A stretch of DNA of 64,000 nt from positions 62,001 to 126,000 of the forward strand of contig JBCBRH010000003.1 in the NCBI GenBank assembly GCA_039819785.1, given 5' to 3'. The DNA is from JBCBRD01 sp039819785. Lineage in GTDB: Bacteria > Pseudomonadota > Alphaproteobacteria > Rhizobiales > Hyphomicrobiaceae. Both the position numbers and the translations under genes were made by a program. Below the pieces are notes generated by a model. That model ran no database searches. It saw only the letters and a program-made list of their open reading frames with translations, and was not told the DNA's origin. This document shows, one piece after another, positions 1-11,100 of the stretch (position 1 is its first letter; each line of letters opens with the position of its first letter).

Positions 1-57
1 AGCCGTCTTATCCTCTCTCTTTACCACTTGAATGTCGGCGGGAGGCTGAAGGCTCAT
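1..57 (-). CDS. Partial gene, N-terminus only (unknown product)
   Basis: An ATG at 57, preceded by an AAGGA ribosome binding site, opens a minus-strand frame that stays open to the left edge. Only 19 residues are visible (MSLQPPADIQ..., polar, no signal peptide). It is co-directional with the large membrane-protein gene to its right and 181 bases downstream of that gene's stop. Too little is visible to assign a function. Confidence 0.4.
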   Translation of the reverse strand, partial: MSLQPPADIQVVKREDKTA

Positions 58-238
58 GATGTCGTGTCCTTTTCTTACACCTGGATCGGGCAAGTCTCGT
101 CCTTTGGGCAAGGACGAAAAAACCAGGCTTCGTGTTTGCCTGACCATTAACGGCGCAATGGGTTAATGGGCGGTTTCACTGAGGTTCAATTTGGGTGATC
201 TGGACCATTCTTTTTTGGTCCGTTGTCGTTGTTTTTCT

Positions 239-3172
239 CTAGTTTTGATGGGTGCTGTCAGGCCTAAGGCGCTGAGCAATCGTGCGGATTTCAACGTCTT
301 CGATGGCATCGTCTTCGGCAAAGTCAGCCGCGGAAAAAACGGCCTCTTCCAGGTGTGATGGTTCCGGGTCGCGTTCAGATCCGGACTCAATCAGCTCAGT
401 CAGTGGGTCGTTCCCGCGAGCCGGGGCGTTGTCACGAATCGCAATGTCCGAGGGGGCGGCTATGGCCGTTGCATTTTGGGCACGTGTCGCAGCCGCCAGC
501 AAAGTCGATGGCAGGTCTGCTTCGCTGGTGGGCAGGGTGAACGTCGCCGTTTCCCGTGTGAGTGTGACGCGCGTCGCGTGACCATCGCCATCTGATGTCG
601 CCGGAGTTTCAGGTCCATAATCGAGGGCCGAAACCTCTGGGGACACGCTTTCCAGCGCTGGATGAGTATGCGGCAACGGCGGCGGTGTGAGGTCGAATGA
701 CGCCTGTTCCCCTGTCTCTCCTTCAAGGTCGACAGGATTCGCAAGCGCAACGGCAACCATTGCGCCACTGGCGTCTACAAATGCGCCGTGCTGTTCTGCT
801 GTGGCACGATACGCCGTATCACGCTGCGTGGCCGGATTGCGCATGGGAAGGGCAATGACCTGCGCGTTGTGTGGCGCAGCATGGGGCGTGGTTTCAGCAG
901 CACGCTTGCTGGGCCGCGTGTTGTTGTTCGCCACAGGGACATCACGGTCGGCTTCATCGCGATCGCTGACATGCGCGGGCAGCGCATCGGCATCATCCAG
1001 CTCATGATGCGGCCCAGCCTTATTTGCAGCGGCTTCATGCAGTTCAGCCTTTGCTGACGCCGCATAGGACCCGAATTGCGATTGAAACGCCGCCGCATCT
1101 TCCCTGGCACCACCTGCACGGCCCAATCCAGCATCGTGAGCATGGCTGTCTTCGCGCGCATGGACTTGCCAAGGTGCGCGTCTTTCACGACCTGAAACGG
1201 ATGACTGATCGGCTGGATGAGCCCGTCGCGGATGTGTCTCGTCCTGGTTGAATTCCCGCTCGGTAGAGCCTCGTTGCGGCAGGTCCCGCTCGCTGTCCAC
1301 GGTATCGGAATTCGGATGTTGCCGGTAATGCGGGTTGGCCGTCTCTGTGCGTTCAACCTCATCAACGTTCGAATTCTGCTGTGACGCCACGTGAGACCTG
1401 CGTTGCGCCTCTTCTACGCGCCGCGCAGCGCCCATAACAGCACCCAGGATCACATCAGACCATGCACCGTCCCGGAACCGGTAAAGACGAAACGCGCTGC
1501 TACCGGCAAACTTGCTGCCCTGCCGTGCCAGACGCTTCTGGATCATGCGCGTACCCAGCAGCGGGCTGTAAACGCGGCTGAAAATTTTCTCTTTTTCAAA
1601 GCTCGCAAACAAGTTGGAAAGCAGGTGCGCCTCGTGCTGCAAGTCCTGCGCATCGCTGGCCCCATAGTGCATGGCCCGTCCCGATCGCGGATCGATCCGG
1701 TTGTAGGGTGTATCAAGTGGCACGGCGACATAGTACGCCCCGTGATAATCGAACACGACATGCCGGAAGACTTCAAAGTTTTGGCGCACGTCCGCATCGC
1801 GGTGAATGTCGTTAAACCGGGAAAGGATACGGATGACCGGGCCCTTCTCGGCTTCCCTCATCTTGTCGACGAGCCCCCCGAATCGGTTCATCGGGCGCCC
1901 CATGGACACAAGCAACAGGCACAAGTCGACAAAGATCGCCAGCGCAAGCGGAATATAGTCTCGCTTTGCAAGGCCCGCAGGCGGCGCTTCAAATGATGCT
2001 TTCGCCACACCGCCCTCATTGGTCGCAGATTGCACGGCCTGGCGTTGCATGGCGCGCAGTTCATCGGGCGAAGGCGGAAGGTCGAATGTCGCCAATCCAA
2101 ACAGCGTGGTGGTCAACCGGCGAAAGGCCTCGATGGTCGCCTCCGACCCTTCGACAGCTGCAATTTTTGACTGCTGCAACTGCGGCAGCTGGTCGATCGC
2201 GCGAACAACACCGCGCAGGGCGGCTTGAAGCTGCGGGTCTGGGCAGGTGAATGAGCCGCCTTTGTCGGTCGGGAAGATTGTTTTTTCCGCGCGCGCAGCC
2301 AGATCCTGCCGGATCTGCAAGAGCTGCGGATCGCTCCTGAACGCGTTGAAACCTGCGACCGACACATCAAGCTTGCGGTCGAGGTCCCGCATGAATTCGT
2401 TTCGCGTACCATCCTTCTGGCTGATGGTGGACGGGTCATCGCTGGAGACTTGCTTGAGCTGGCTTTCGAATGCGGCAAGCTCACCCTTCAGCCCGTCGAT
2501 ACGGCCAGAGACGAACTGTGAGGCAAACGCGAATTGCTCGGCGTCCGCATCGCGAAGCTTGCGCCGTGGACCATCGCCAGGGCGGCTATTGGGACAACTG
2601 GTACCCTTTTCGCGCTCTTCAATCGCCTTGCGTTGGGAAATGTCACGCAGCGAGATCAGCGTCGCATTCAGCTGTTCCAGCCGCGTCGAACCCGCATACA
2701 TCGATGTCTGGACCTGACCGACAGCAGACTGCGCGGACCGCGTCGCTTCCGACCGGCTTTCAAGGACCTTCCAATAGAACCCGAATCCAAATCCAACTGA
2801 AATCAATGTCAGAAAAAGATAGCCACCGGCGTAAACAACTTTCCGTCCAAAGGGTGCCGGCGAGAAGATTTGGTCCAACAACCAGACGATCATGATCATC
2901 AGCATCGCAACCGCGCATCCGATGATCACGCGGTGCTGCAGCGGCAAGGTGCCCATGTTGGACTCGATGAGTTCGAGCATGCCGACATAGGTTGCAACCC
3001 ATGACAAGGCCCCAAGACCAACCACGAGTACGGCCTTTTTCCAGTCACGTTGAGGCTTTTCAGGCTGGGCCCAATCGCTATCGGGAAAACCGTTGGGTCC
3101 TGAACCCATCGTGGGATCACCGATGCTGAAGCCGGCCGCAAAATCGTCAGGTCCGCGGTTACCGTGCGCCAT
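239..3172 (-). CDS. Large membrane protein with coiled-coil region and long disordered tail
   Basis: I do not recognise a named family. The 977-residue protein has three hydrophobic segments near the N-terminus (about residues 46-67, 82-103 and 111-133). A polar, heptad-like region of roughly 270 residues follows, then a fourth membrane segment near residue 406-425 (DYIPLALAIFVDLCLLLVSM). A compact domain spans about 430-600. The last 370 residues are low-complexity, rich in Ala, His, Glu, Asp and Thr, and probably disordered. Four membrane passes with a helical stretch between passes 3 and 4 suggest an envelope scaffold or sensor. It lies downstream of a penicillin-binding protein gene on the same strand, so a cell-wall role is possible but inferred. 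A GGTAGG sequence precedes the ATG. Confidence 0.75.
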   Translation of the reverse strand: MAHGNRGPDDFAAGFSIGDPTMGSGPNGFPDSDWAQPEKPQRDWKKAVLVVGLGALSWVATYVGMLELIESNMGTLPLQHRVIIGCAVAMLMIMIVWLLDQIFSPAPFGRKVVYAGGYLFLTLISVGFGFGFYWKVLESRSEATRSAQSAVGQVQTSMYAGSTRLEQLNATLISLRDISQRKAIEEREKGTSCPNSRPGDGPRRKLRDADAEQFAFASQFVSGRIDGLKGELAAFESQLKQVSSDDPSTISQKDGTRNEFMRDLDRKLDVSVAGFNAFRSDPQLLQIRQDLAARAEKTIFPTDKGGSFTCPDPQLQAALRGVVRAIDQLPQLQQSKIAAVEGSEATIEAFRRLTTTLFGLATFDLPPSPDELRAMQRQAVQSATNEGGVAKASFEAPPAGLAKRDYIPLALAIFVDLCLLLVSMGRPMNRFGGLVDKMREAEKGPVIRILSRFNDIHRDADVRQNFEVFRHVVFDYHGAYYVAVPLDTPYNRIDPRSGRAMHYGASDAQDLQHEAHLLSNLFASFEKEKIFSRVYSPLLGTRMIQKRLARQGSKFAGSSAFRLYRFRDGAWSDVILGAVMGAARRVEEAQRRSHVASQQNSNVDEVERTETANPHYRQHPNSDTVDSERDLPQRGSTEREFNQDETHPRRAHPADQSSVSGRERRAPWQVHAREDSHAHDAGLGRAGGAREDAAAFQSQFGSYAASAKAELHEAAANKAGPHHELDDADALPAHVSDRDEADRDVPVANNNTRPSKRAAETTPHAAPHNAQVIALPMRNPATQRDTAYRATAEQHGAFVDASGAMVAVALANPVDLEGETGEQASFDLTPPPLPHTHPALESVSPEVSALDYGPETPATSDGDGHATRVTLTRETATFTLPTSEADLPSTLLAAATRAQNATAIAAPSDIAIRDNAPARGNDPLTELIESGSERDPEPSHLEEAVFSAADFAEDDAIEDVEIRTIAQRLRPDSTHQN

Positions 3173-3404
3173 CGTGCTTACCTACCAACTCAAACGGATC
3201 TTGATTCTACCGAGGAGAGTTGGGGCGGGTTGTCTTGGTGGAGCCATCAATGCCCCACAGCCAGTCCCACTCCCCTTGCGCATAACCAAGGTGTAGCGCT
3301 GGGTTTTGTTCAGCGGACGGCGCGATTGTGTTCCGTGTGAGTCGTACTCAAGGCAAGCTCTGGAACAGTTTCAAATGAGCTGTGAGCCGTGGTGTCCGAA
3401 ACGA

Positions 3405-5951
3405 TCAGTTCGTTTCAAAGATCCGTCGGATTTCCGCGTCGCTCATCCCGCGTGTGGCTTTGGCTGCAGCGCTGCGGGTGGCGCTCGCTGCTCGGTCCGG
3501 TAGAATAACAGCTGGCTCATTGGCGCGTGCCACAGGTCGGGACCGTGCAGGCCTCGCGGGGCGCGGGAGAAGGTCTGCACGCGGGTTGGCTTTCGCGTGG
3601 TCCTTCAAATCGTCAAGCAAGGTACCAAGCAGGGGAGCGGCCAATTGAGACGAATGCAGGTTGCGCGCCCAGGGCCGGTTCGACGATCCCGTCCCGACAA
3701 CCACGACATATGAATACGCAGCGCCGTTAGAGAATTGCAGACCACCGGTCGCCCAAGCATCCACTGTCGCGTTCGGGTCAACGGACACCTGCGTTCCCGT
3801 TTTGGCGAAATGCAACCGCAAGTCCGACCGCCGCGACGCACACCAGTTGGACAGGCTTTTCAACGTCCCATGCGACGTTTTATTCGCCCGATAGCACAGC
3901 GGTGCGCTGAGCAATTGCCTCACAAGTGACCGTCCGTCGCGCGCCATGAGACGATCAGGCACGATCGTAAATCGCGGAAGGTCCAGCGCTGAGTTTTCGC
4001 TGGCCTTGCTGATGTAATCGTAGGTCTCAATGAGGGTGGGTTCCATCACAGGCACTGTGCCGCGCCCCATGAGCCCGGCCAAAACAGCAGCAGACATATG
4101 ATGGACACGGCGCGGCGCACCCGAAATCTGGCCAAACACGGCAGCCGTTGCAGGTGGTGTCCCTTCGCCGGTCGGACCAGCCGGCGGCATGGTCATACCA
4201 AATCCATCAATCAGCGTTTGCAGTTGCCGTTTCGGCAGCTTCAGCGCGCGCGCCAGGATCGGCCCGTTCAGCGAACAGGCAAACGACACTTCAGCCGTCC
4301 GCACACGCCGCAGTTCACCGTTGCGCCGACACGTTTCCAACCCGCGCGATGGGGCGTTGCGATCGAGATAGCGTGTCGTGCGCGTGTCGCCGCCCGCATT
4401 GGCAATCGCGAGCGCAACCAGGACTTTGCCCGTTGACGCGATCATCCGCGGTTCCCGGCTGGCATCGTAATACCCGGTCGCAAGACTGCGTGCATGCGGG
4501 GACCCGAAATAGGACGCCGTCTGGTTCAGCTCGAAGTACCGTACAATCCGGCCGTCGGCATCGGCCGCGACCACGGTCACATCTGGTGTCTCCAGCCCAC
4601 GTTCACGCGTCGCTGCTTCCAAAGAAAAACCAGGGTCGATGCGCCCTCCGACGTCTTTTTGCAGACGCGCGATTGAGCGCGTCATCCGTTCATGGAACGC
4701 AAGGTTCTCACTGGCATCCAACGACGACGTCACGCCGCGAACATGGTTGCGCCACTCAAATCCAAACGTCTGCTTCATCTCCTCGCGCATGCCGAACCGT
4801 GCCGATGGCAAAAGCGTGTTCGCGCGAATGGTCGGATTGGCTTCGGCGCGCTGCACACGGTCTGGCGCATGCGCCTCCAGGGCTTTCAGCAGGCGAGGCT
4901 TAACCTGTGGGTCGGGCGGCCCGCCGGCCAGACCGATCAGTTCGAACAGAACTTCGCTTTGCAGCTTCGGATCATCGATCAAACGTTCAGCGCATAACCG
5001 CGCGCGCACTTCCGTAATGTACCGCCAGCGATCCATGCGCACTGCGTTGAGGCGCTCGCTGCCCTCAAGCAGGATGATCGGTTTGTTTACGGCCGAAGCA
5101 AGCACGAACTGCTGTGCTGTTGAAAGATCTTTGGCCTGTTTGCCAAATACGATTTGCGCAGCGGTTTCAACGCCATGCAGGGATGCTCCGCCGGTTCGCT
5201 GTGCGAGCCAGAGGTGGTTGGCAGCCCACTGTTTCAATGGCGTGTCATCACCGCCGCGCGTCAGTTCGGCGTAGATCACTGGCGCAATCCACCACTCGTT
5301 CAGCTTCCGGCCAAGCTTTTCGAACGCGCTCTCATCCGCCCGCGGCGGTGTTTTGTAGATCACGCGGGCAAACTGCATGGGCAACGTCGAACCGCCGACA
5401 CCGAACGAGACCCGGCCCGTTTTCAGCGAACGCTTGATCGTCGAATAGGGGATTTTCAAAACCCCGGCGAGGTCGATGCCAAAGGGGTTGAGAAGTCCGC
5501 CGATATGTCGGTCTTCGTGATAGACAAGACATCGCCAATAGGCGGGTGGCACATCCCGGACAGGGATCGACTTGTGGTCGGGGTTGGCGACGTAGGATCC
5601 CACCGCGATGGGCTGACCTGTGAAATTGACGTCCTGCTTGCTGTCGAGCCGCGCATCAAACGTCCCGACGAAATCGCCACGGTTGTCGTAAATGGCAGCT
5701 GCCAACCAGCGCTCGGCGTCGTAATGCAGCCGGTCTGCCAAGTAGGCCTGACCCGCGTATCCGCGAATGGGGGCCACGACGTAGACGAGCATGACGGCAG
5801 CGACAACATAAAGCCCCGCCGCCAGGACGACATATCGGAGCAGGCCTAAGCGCGGATTGAAGATCACCCAGTCACTCAAAAACCGGATGAGCCAAAACGG
5901 CATCGACCAGATGCGTTCGATCAATGATGTAATGAAACGCATAAACGCCAT
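3405..5951 (-). CDS. Class A-type penicillin-binding protein (GT51 transglycosylase plus transpeptidase)
   Basis: A bifunctional peptidoglycan synthase of 848 residues that would polymerise and cross-link the wall from the inner membrane. A single N-terminal membrane anchor lies near residues 35-60. The glycosyltransferase part has the catalytic Glu in YHEDRHIGG (E146) and GGSTLPMQFAR, close to the family's GGSTLTQQ. The transpeptidase triad is complete: STGK (Ser506), SLN, and KTG (Lys717) in FAKTGTQ. The family call is firm. The divergent GT51 motifs and an unusually long region between the two domains make it a non-standard paralogue rather than a typical PBP1a. MoeA lies upstream and the coiled-coil membrane protein downstream. 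Confidence 0.9.
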   Translation of the reverse strand: MAFMRFITSLIERIWSMPFWLIRFLSDWVIFNPRLGLLRYVVLAAGLYVVAAVMLVYVVAPIRGYAGQAYLADRLHYDAERWLAAAIYDNRGDFVGTFDARLDSKQDVNFTGQPIAVGSYVANPDHKSIPVRDVPPAYWRCLVYHEDRHIGGLLNPFGIDLAGVLKIPYSTIKRSLKTGRVSFGVGGSTLPMQFARVIYKTPPRADESAFEKLGRKLNEWWIAPVIYAELTRGGDDTPLKQWAANHLWLAQRTGGASLHGVETAAQIVFGKQAKDLSTAQQFVLASAVNKPIILLEGSERLNAVRMDRWRYITEVRARLCAERLIDDPKLQSEVLFELIGLAGGPPDPQVKPRLLKALEAHAPDRVQRAEANPTIRANTLLPSARFGMREEMKQTFGFEWRNHVRGVTSSLDASENLAFHERMTRSIARLQKDVGGRIDPGFSLEAATRERGLETPDVTVVAADADGRIVRYFELNQTASYFGSPHARSLATGYYDASREPRMIASTGKVLVALAIANAGGDTRTTRYLDRNAPSRGLETCRRNGELRRVRTAEVSFACSLNGPILARALKLPKRQLQTLIDGFGMTMPPAGPTGEGTPPATAAVFGQISGAPRRVHHMSAAVLAGLMGRGTVPVMEPTLIETYDYISKASENSALDLPRFTIVPDRLMARDGRSLVRQLLSAPLCYRANKTSHGTLKSLSNWCASRRSDLRLHFAKTGTQVSVDPNATVDAWATGGLQFSNGAAYSYVVVVGTGSSNRPWARNLHSSQLAAPLLGTLLDDLKDHAKANPRADLLPRPARPARSRPVARANEPAVILPDRAASATRSAAAKATRGMSDAEIRRIFETN

Positions 5952-6116
5952 AACCGGTCCGCTTTGTCCGCACTTGCCCTTGCAGAGCAGGCCACGCAGG
6001 TCGGACTAGGCTTTGTTTGTGACCTGGCAGCGACCGGATTGAGGCGTGAAGCGGTCGGATTATGAATTGTCCGCAGACATCAGACCGACCGCGCTGACAA
6101 AAAAAGCGTACTCCGC

Positions 6117-7418
6117 TTAAGCCAGTGTCCGCTCTGGAATTCCAAATTGCGAGAACGGCATAAACCGCACCGTATCGCCGCGCTGCACACCGGGTAACGC
6201 CTCGGGAATGTCGATCAACCCGTCCGCAGTACGAAGCCCACTGATCAGTCCAGACCCATCGTTGGGAAACTTCTCAACCGCGAGGTCGCCGTCTGGCATC
6301 GCCACCAGTTTGGCACGCCAGAATTCGCGCCGCCCCGCTTTGCGCTTCTTCACATCAAATGCAGCTGGCAACGGATAGACCTTGGGGCTGAACCAACCCG
6401 CACCCGCAAGCTGGCGCAGCAGCGGAAAGACATACATCAAGTAGCAGACAAAGACGGCAACAGGGTTGCCCGGAAGCCCGACGACGACTGTTTGACCGAT
6501 CTGCCCGAACATCAGTGGCCGCCCAGGTTTGATCGCCAGTTGCCACATGTGCCGAGTACCAAGTGCATCAATGGCGGCTGCCATGTGATCTTCCTGCCCC
6601 CGGCTCGCACCGCCCGTCGTCAACACCACATCACACGTGCGAGCAGCCTCAGCCAGCCGTGCTTCGATGTCCGCCGCATCATCTGGCCAGATACCGTAGG
6701 GCACCACGTCATGGCCGGCAGCCTTCAACGCAGCTTCGAGCATTGGACTGTTGGAATCGAAAACCTGACCCGTGATGAGGTCTTGCCCATCGGCACGAAC
6801 AATTTCATCCCCCGTCGACACCACGCCAATTCTGAGTCGGGTGAAACACGTCAGGTAGCTCGCCCCCGTTGACGCGATTGCAGCAAGATCAGATGCACGC
6901 ACCACCTGACCAGCTGGAAACATGAGGCCACCTTGCTGCACATCCTCACCAGCAGGCCGAATATTGGCGTTGCGCGAAACGCCTGCCGGAATGGTCACGG
7001 ACCGTGCGCCGGCAGTGCCGTCGACCAGGGCCACATCTTCCTGCATGACGATACAGTCAACCCCGGCTGGGACAACTGCACCCGTCAGGATGTGGACGGC
7101 CTCGCCCGGCCCAATGCTGCGGGAAAAAGGATGGCCCGCCGCAGCCCGGCCGACGATGGCGAATGTCCCGCCGCTCTGAGCCAGGTCATCGCTCCACGAT
7201 ACGCCAAAGCCATCGACCGCAGCATTGGTATGTAAAGGAATATTTCGGAGTGCGCGGACGTCTTGCGCCAAGATCCGACCGGGAAGGTCAACCAGTGCGA
7301 CTGGCTCATGCCCCCGCGTGCAGCACGTCCGCGAGCGCAAGAGTGCGACTGCGTCGCCGTGGGTCAGGCGTTCGTCGGTCGGCCGAAAACAATCATCTAT
7401 GAGAACAGGGGCTGTCAT
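6117..7418 (-). CDS. moeA: Molybdopterin molybdenumtransferase MoeA
   Basis: Inserts molybdate into adenylated molybdopterin to make molybdenum cofactor in the cytoplasm. Family hallmarks are in order: the N-terminal DGFGVSW (DGYA-like) segment, GHPFSRSIGPGEAVHILTGA, VVSTGDEI, DSNSP, the MPT-binding VVLTTGGASRGQEDHM, and the C-terminal beta-barrel domain after FGQIGQTVVVGLPGNP. Length (433 residues) fits the family. I chose the ATG at 7418; a GTG two codons upstream is also in frame. No other moa or moe gene is visible nearby. Confidence 0.93.
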   Translation of the reverse strand: MTAPVLIDDCFRPTDERLTHGDAVALLRSRTCCTRGHEPVALVDLPGRILAQDVRALRNIPLHTNAAVDGFGVSWSDDLAQSGGTFAIVGRAAAGHPFSRSIGPGEAVHILTGAVVPAGVDCIVMQEDVALVDGTAGARSVTIPAGVSRNANIRPAGEDVQQGGLMFPAGQVVRASDLAAIASTGASYLTCFTRLRIGVVSTGDEIVRADGQDLITGQVFDSNSPMLEAALKAAGHDVVPYGIWPDDAADIEARLAEAARTCDVVLTTGGASRGQEDHMAAAIDALGTRHMWQLAIKPGRPLMFGQIGQTVVVGLPGNPVAVFVCYLMYVFPLLRQLAGAGWFSPKVYPLPAAFDVKKRKAGRREFWRAKLVAMPDGDLAVEKFPNDGSGLISGLRTADGLIDIPEALPGVQRGDTVRFMPFSQFGIPERTLA

Positions 7419-8195
7419 TGGCACACGGTCACGGTAAAACCGGGCTCACGTCAAGCGCGTCGATCATTGCCTTGGCGGCTCATGCCAACGCCGCTCAAGG
7501 CGTATAGACGCAACAGCCTGTATCAAGCGCATCTGCGCCACCTCGGTGACACTGGTCGGCTACGACTGAGCTGCACAAAGCGCTGCAAGCCGGTCGCAAG
7601 CAATATGGACCCAACACGAAGTTGTATTAAAGGAGTGTGTCGTCTTCGGCAGCTACAGATTATGCAGAAGAACGAACAGACCGACACCAACTGCTGGTCC
7701 TGCCAGCGTGGCCAATACGACCATAATAAATGAACGCGAAATCATACCCCACCCCGCTACAAACTCTCTCTTGCCGACAGGTCTCCGCCAAAAGACCCGG
7801 TTGGCTCGCCCTACAAAACACGAAAGGTATAGATCGGTGCAGCGCAGACTCGCGTTGCGATCAATTGATCCGTGCACTTTAAACTATATCCGAAATGGGA
7901 AAGGTTTACACCCATAATCGAAACGCACGCTTGACAAGAGCGAGCAGCACGAGAACAGATTCGCCGCAAATTTATGCACGTAGCGTCGTATACAATCCTA
8001 ACCAGCTTATAAAACAAGCATTTAGGGCGCCTCGTTCATTCTATTGCAGCGCAATGTAAACGCCTATCAAAATCCGAAAATTTTTTAGCAAAAGAAAGTG
8101 TGGCCCGTTCAATTAAGGCGCTCAGAACCAACGGTTAGCCTATTTGTTGTAAATTTGTCATCATCCGACCACGTCCAATCTCATGATGGTCCAGC
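7419..8195. other. Intergenic region, AT-rich on its right half
   Basis: About 780 bases separate moeA from the HerA-like gene. No convincing large gene is present. The part from about 7900 to 8190 is clearly more AT-rich than its surroundings. The only candidate is a 30-codon hydrophobic frame listed separately. I see no tRNA or rRNA. Confidence 0.6.
7653..7745 (-). CDS. Possible 30-residue single-pass membrane peptide
   Basis: From an ATG at 7745 the frame encodes a short basic start (MISRS) followed by about 23 strongly hydrophobic residues (FIMVVLATLAGPAVGVG...) and a C-terminal HNL. This is the shape of a small membrane protein. A GGGGT sequence lies just before the start, but it is not a strong ribosome binding site. 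A longer frame to 7877 has no hydrophobic or conserved features. It could be chance. Confidence 0.25.
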   Translation of the reverse strand: MISRSFIMVVLATLAGPAVGVGLFVLLHNL

Positions 8196-11100
8196 CTATC
8201 CCAGGTCAAAGAGCTTAAGCTGGTTCTGTTGCTTTTCCTGGTCCCGTGTTTCGAATGCCAGCTGCTCGATCCGGTCAAACGGAACCTGCTCGGCCGTGAT
8301 CAAAGACCGTTGAGCTTTCAGCGCGCGTACAAGCCCTTCCTGCACCAGGTGGAATTCACCCACTGTCTGTCCAGGCAGGACGGCCGCCGCATCCAGCCCG
8401 CTCTCGCTCTGGAACGCAGCCTTCAGCTTTTTAAGCGCGGTGTCTTCCCGAACACGCCCGATGAACCAGCTTGTGATCTGGTCACGTGATTTGTAATCGA
8501 GATCGCCGGGAGATTGCGTGGCCAGCATAATCCCAAGGCCGGCCGAACGTGCGCGCTTCAAAAGGCTTTGCAGGGGTTCAGCCGTAGCCGGTTTGGCATT
8601 GGCGGGAATGTAGAGGTCAGCCTCGTCAAACATCACAACGGCCTGGAGTTCATCGTTCGGGTTGCGCTGGCAAAAACGAAGCGCTTCCGACAGGAACTGC
8701 GAGACCCAGAACAAGATGTTTTCGTTGTCTCCCAAAAAGCCGGTGTAGATGATTGAGAGCCGGGCACGCCCCTCTTTGGCCTGATCGCCAAGTCCAAGGA
8801 ACGATTCCATCTGCATGGATTCTCCGCCGCCTTCGAACAGCGCCGAATTCCGATGCCTCAAGCTGTCCAGCTGGGCAACAAGATCGCGGCGCAGCTTACC
8901 CGAAGGGTCCATCCGCTGCGTCTTGTCGGTGAGTTCGGGGTCTTCGTCTTCCAACAGGTCGATCAGATCGCCCAACATCACCTCTTCCGTGGCGCGGCTG
9001 CCCAGTATCTTCAGGGCAACCGACAGCGTGCCGGATTGCTTTTGGTGCGTTGCTGAGTTCTTCAGGTGCAACATCTCGCCGATTGCAGCCGACGAGAGAT
9101 TGGCCAGCAGTTGCTGCTCGTGTTCGGGCAATTCAGAAATACCGTTTGGCAACAACGTGATGGAGATTGGCCGGCCAGATGACCGCCCTGGCGTGTAGAC
9201 GGCAACATCAATCGAATCTGCGAGCTTTTCGCGCTCAAACTGCCGTTCCTCGCTCTCACCGCTGATCTCACGCCAGACATCCGGGTTGGCGTACGAGCAC
9301 AGGTCACCTTTCCGGTCGATCAGGATCGCGGGCACACCCTGCAGCAGCAATTGTTCAATCAGCGTCAGCGCAAGTGTCGTTTTACCCGAGCCAGATCCAC
9401 CAAGAACTGCGGCGTGCCGCTTCATCAAGCCCTTGTTCAATGTGATCGGCTTTCCACCGGCACCAATGTCACGGCCCGCGTAAATGCTTCCACTGTTGTC
9501 GAGAATGTCACTGAGCGGGATCGGCTGGTTGTGATCGATGACCTCATCGGCCTCTTGCACGCTGTCATCGACACTGCCCCAGGGCGATGCCGGCTCGATC
9601 TCACCCAGATCATGCGCCAAGTCATGCGCCACGTCTTGCATCAGGCCAGCTTCGGACGGATCACGCGTGACAAGCCCTGGATTGGACGCAACAAGTTGCG
9701 GGCGGCCCGGCTGAACGCCAAGCGCCGCTGGGCTTTGCGTTGTCACCGACCGGCCGAACACATCAAGTCGCAACAGGCGCGCAACCACATGCACGTTTGA
9801 CAGAAGCTTCGCGCTCTCAAACCACTCGGCAAAGCCGGGGTCATTGCGGTGGAACGAATGAAACTCGCGCACCGTCATCAGACGTTCCCAGTCTGGAATG
9901 GGCACCAGCATCTCACGGCCACCACCGTCCCGGAATTGGCGGAACGCCTGGGCGGTCTGGTTCTTTTTGTTGGGCGGGAAGTCAGATGCGCGAAGCATGA
10001 AGCAGGCCCTGTTTGGCCGCATCGCCGTCAACACCCGGTCCAGTTGGCGCTTCAGTCCGCCACCCTGTGTCGGCTTGTTGCACAGGAAGATGCGCGCATC
10101 GGCCACCAGTCCCGATGTATGTGAGATCGCGACATCGATGACGGGCAACTCATCTGAGATTTCCACGCGCTCCGTCGAAAGCATCACTTCTCCAACCCAC
10201 TCATCCTTGGCAAGCCTCAGGCTCGCTTCAAGGATATCCATCAGCTCCAGATCATCTGAGGGAATTTCCGCTTCCGATTGGTTCTGAAAGCGCTCCCAGA
10301 TTTCGCGATAGTCTATGGGTGCGGCTGGATTAATTCCACGCGGCGCGGCAGGCGCAACAGCCCCACCGCCGAACGAGCCGCCAAGTGCATTCCCAAGCGC
10401 GGAAAGCCAGTTACCACCTGAACCAGCATCCTCGGCAGTTTCGGTTTCACCCTCGGATCGCGCCCGCAGACGGCTTTGTGCATGTTCGAGCAACCGGCGC
10501 GTCGATAGCCCGCCAAACTCTTCAAAAAACGTCGGCCCGAAGAATTGGCTGGGGTCTGAAAACGATGTGTCGTCGGGGTGCGCCCTGCCTGCAAGTTCCA
10601 GGCGCTTGGCAATGATCTGACGGGCCTCCTCAGGCGTGCGCGTTTCCAACAAACGTACCGGCCCCGACTTCTCGATCCGGTCGATATACGACTGCGCCAA
10701 CGATCCGCGAACGTGCCCGTAAAAGTCTTCCAAGCTTGAAATAATGATGATGGCATTCGGCAGGCGGTTGGCCATCTGAATGAGGTCGCGTGCCACACGC
10801 TGAAACCGGTCTTCGGTGTCGTCGAAAAACCTGAGGTCTTCGACCTGATCGATGGTGAACACGACGGCTGCTTTTTCAACCGACCAGATCAAACCGCCAA
10901 GCGCGCCGATAATTTCGAACGCGCGATCTTCACCGGTGTTGGGGTCAAGCGCGCAGATCGCCTGTTGCGCCAGCGGCGTCAACTCACGGCCAAACAGATA
11001 TTGGCGCACGCGGCTGTCAATCCGCGGGTCCCGCCGCTGCAGATAAAGCAAGGCCCGCACAATGTTGATGTCGAGATCATCCTCGACATAGCGCGAGGCA

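Noticed and set aside
101..127. Hairpin CGTCCTT/AAGGACG followed by six A
   Set aside because: On the plus strand the stem is followed by A, not T; on the minus strand the T run comes before the stem. It does not fit a terminator for either direction.
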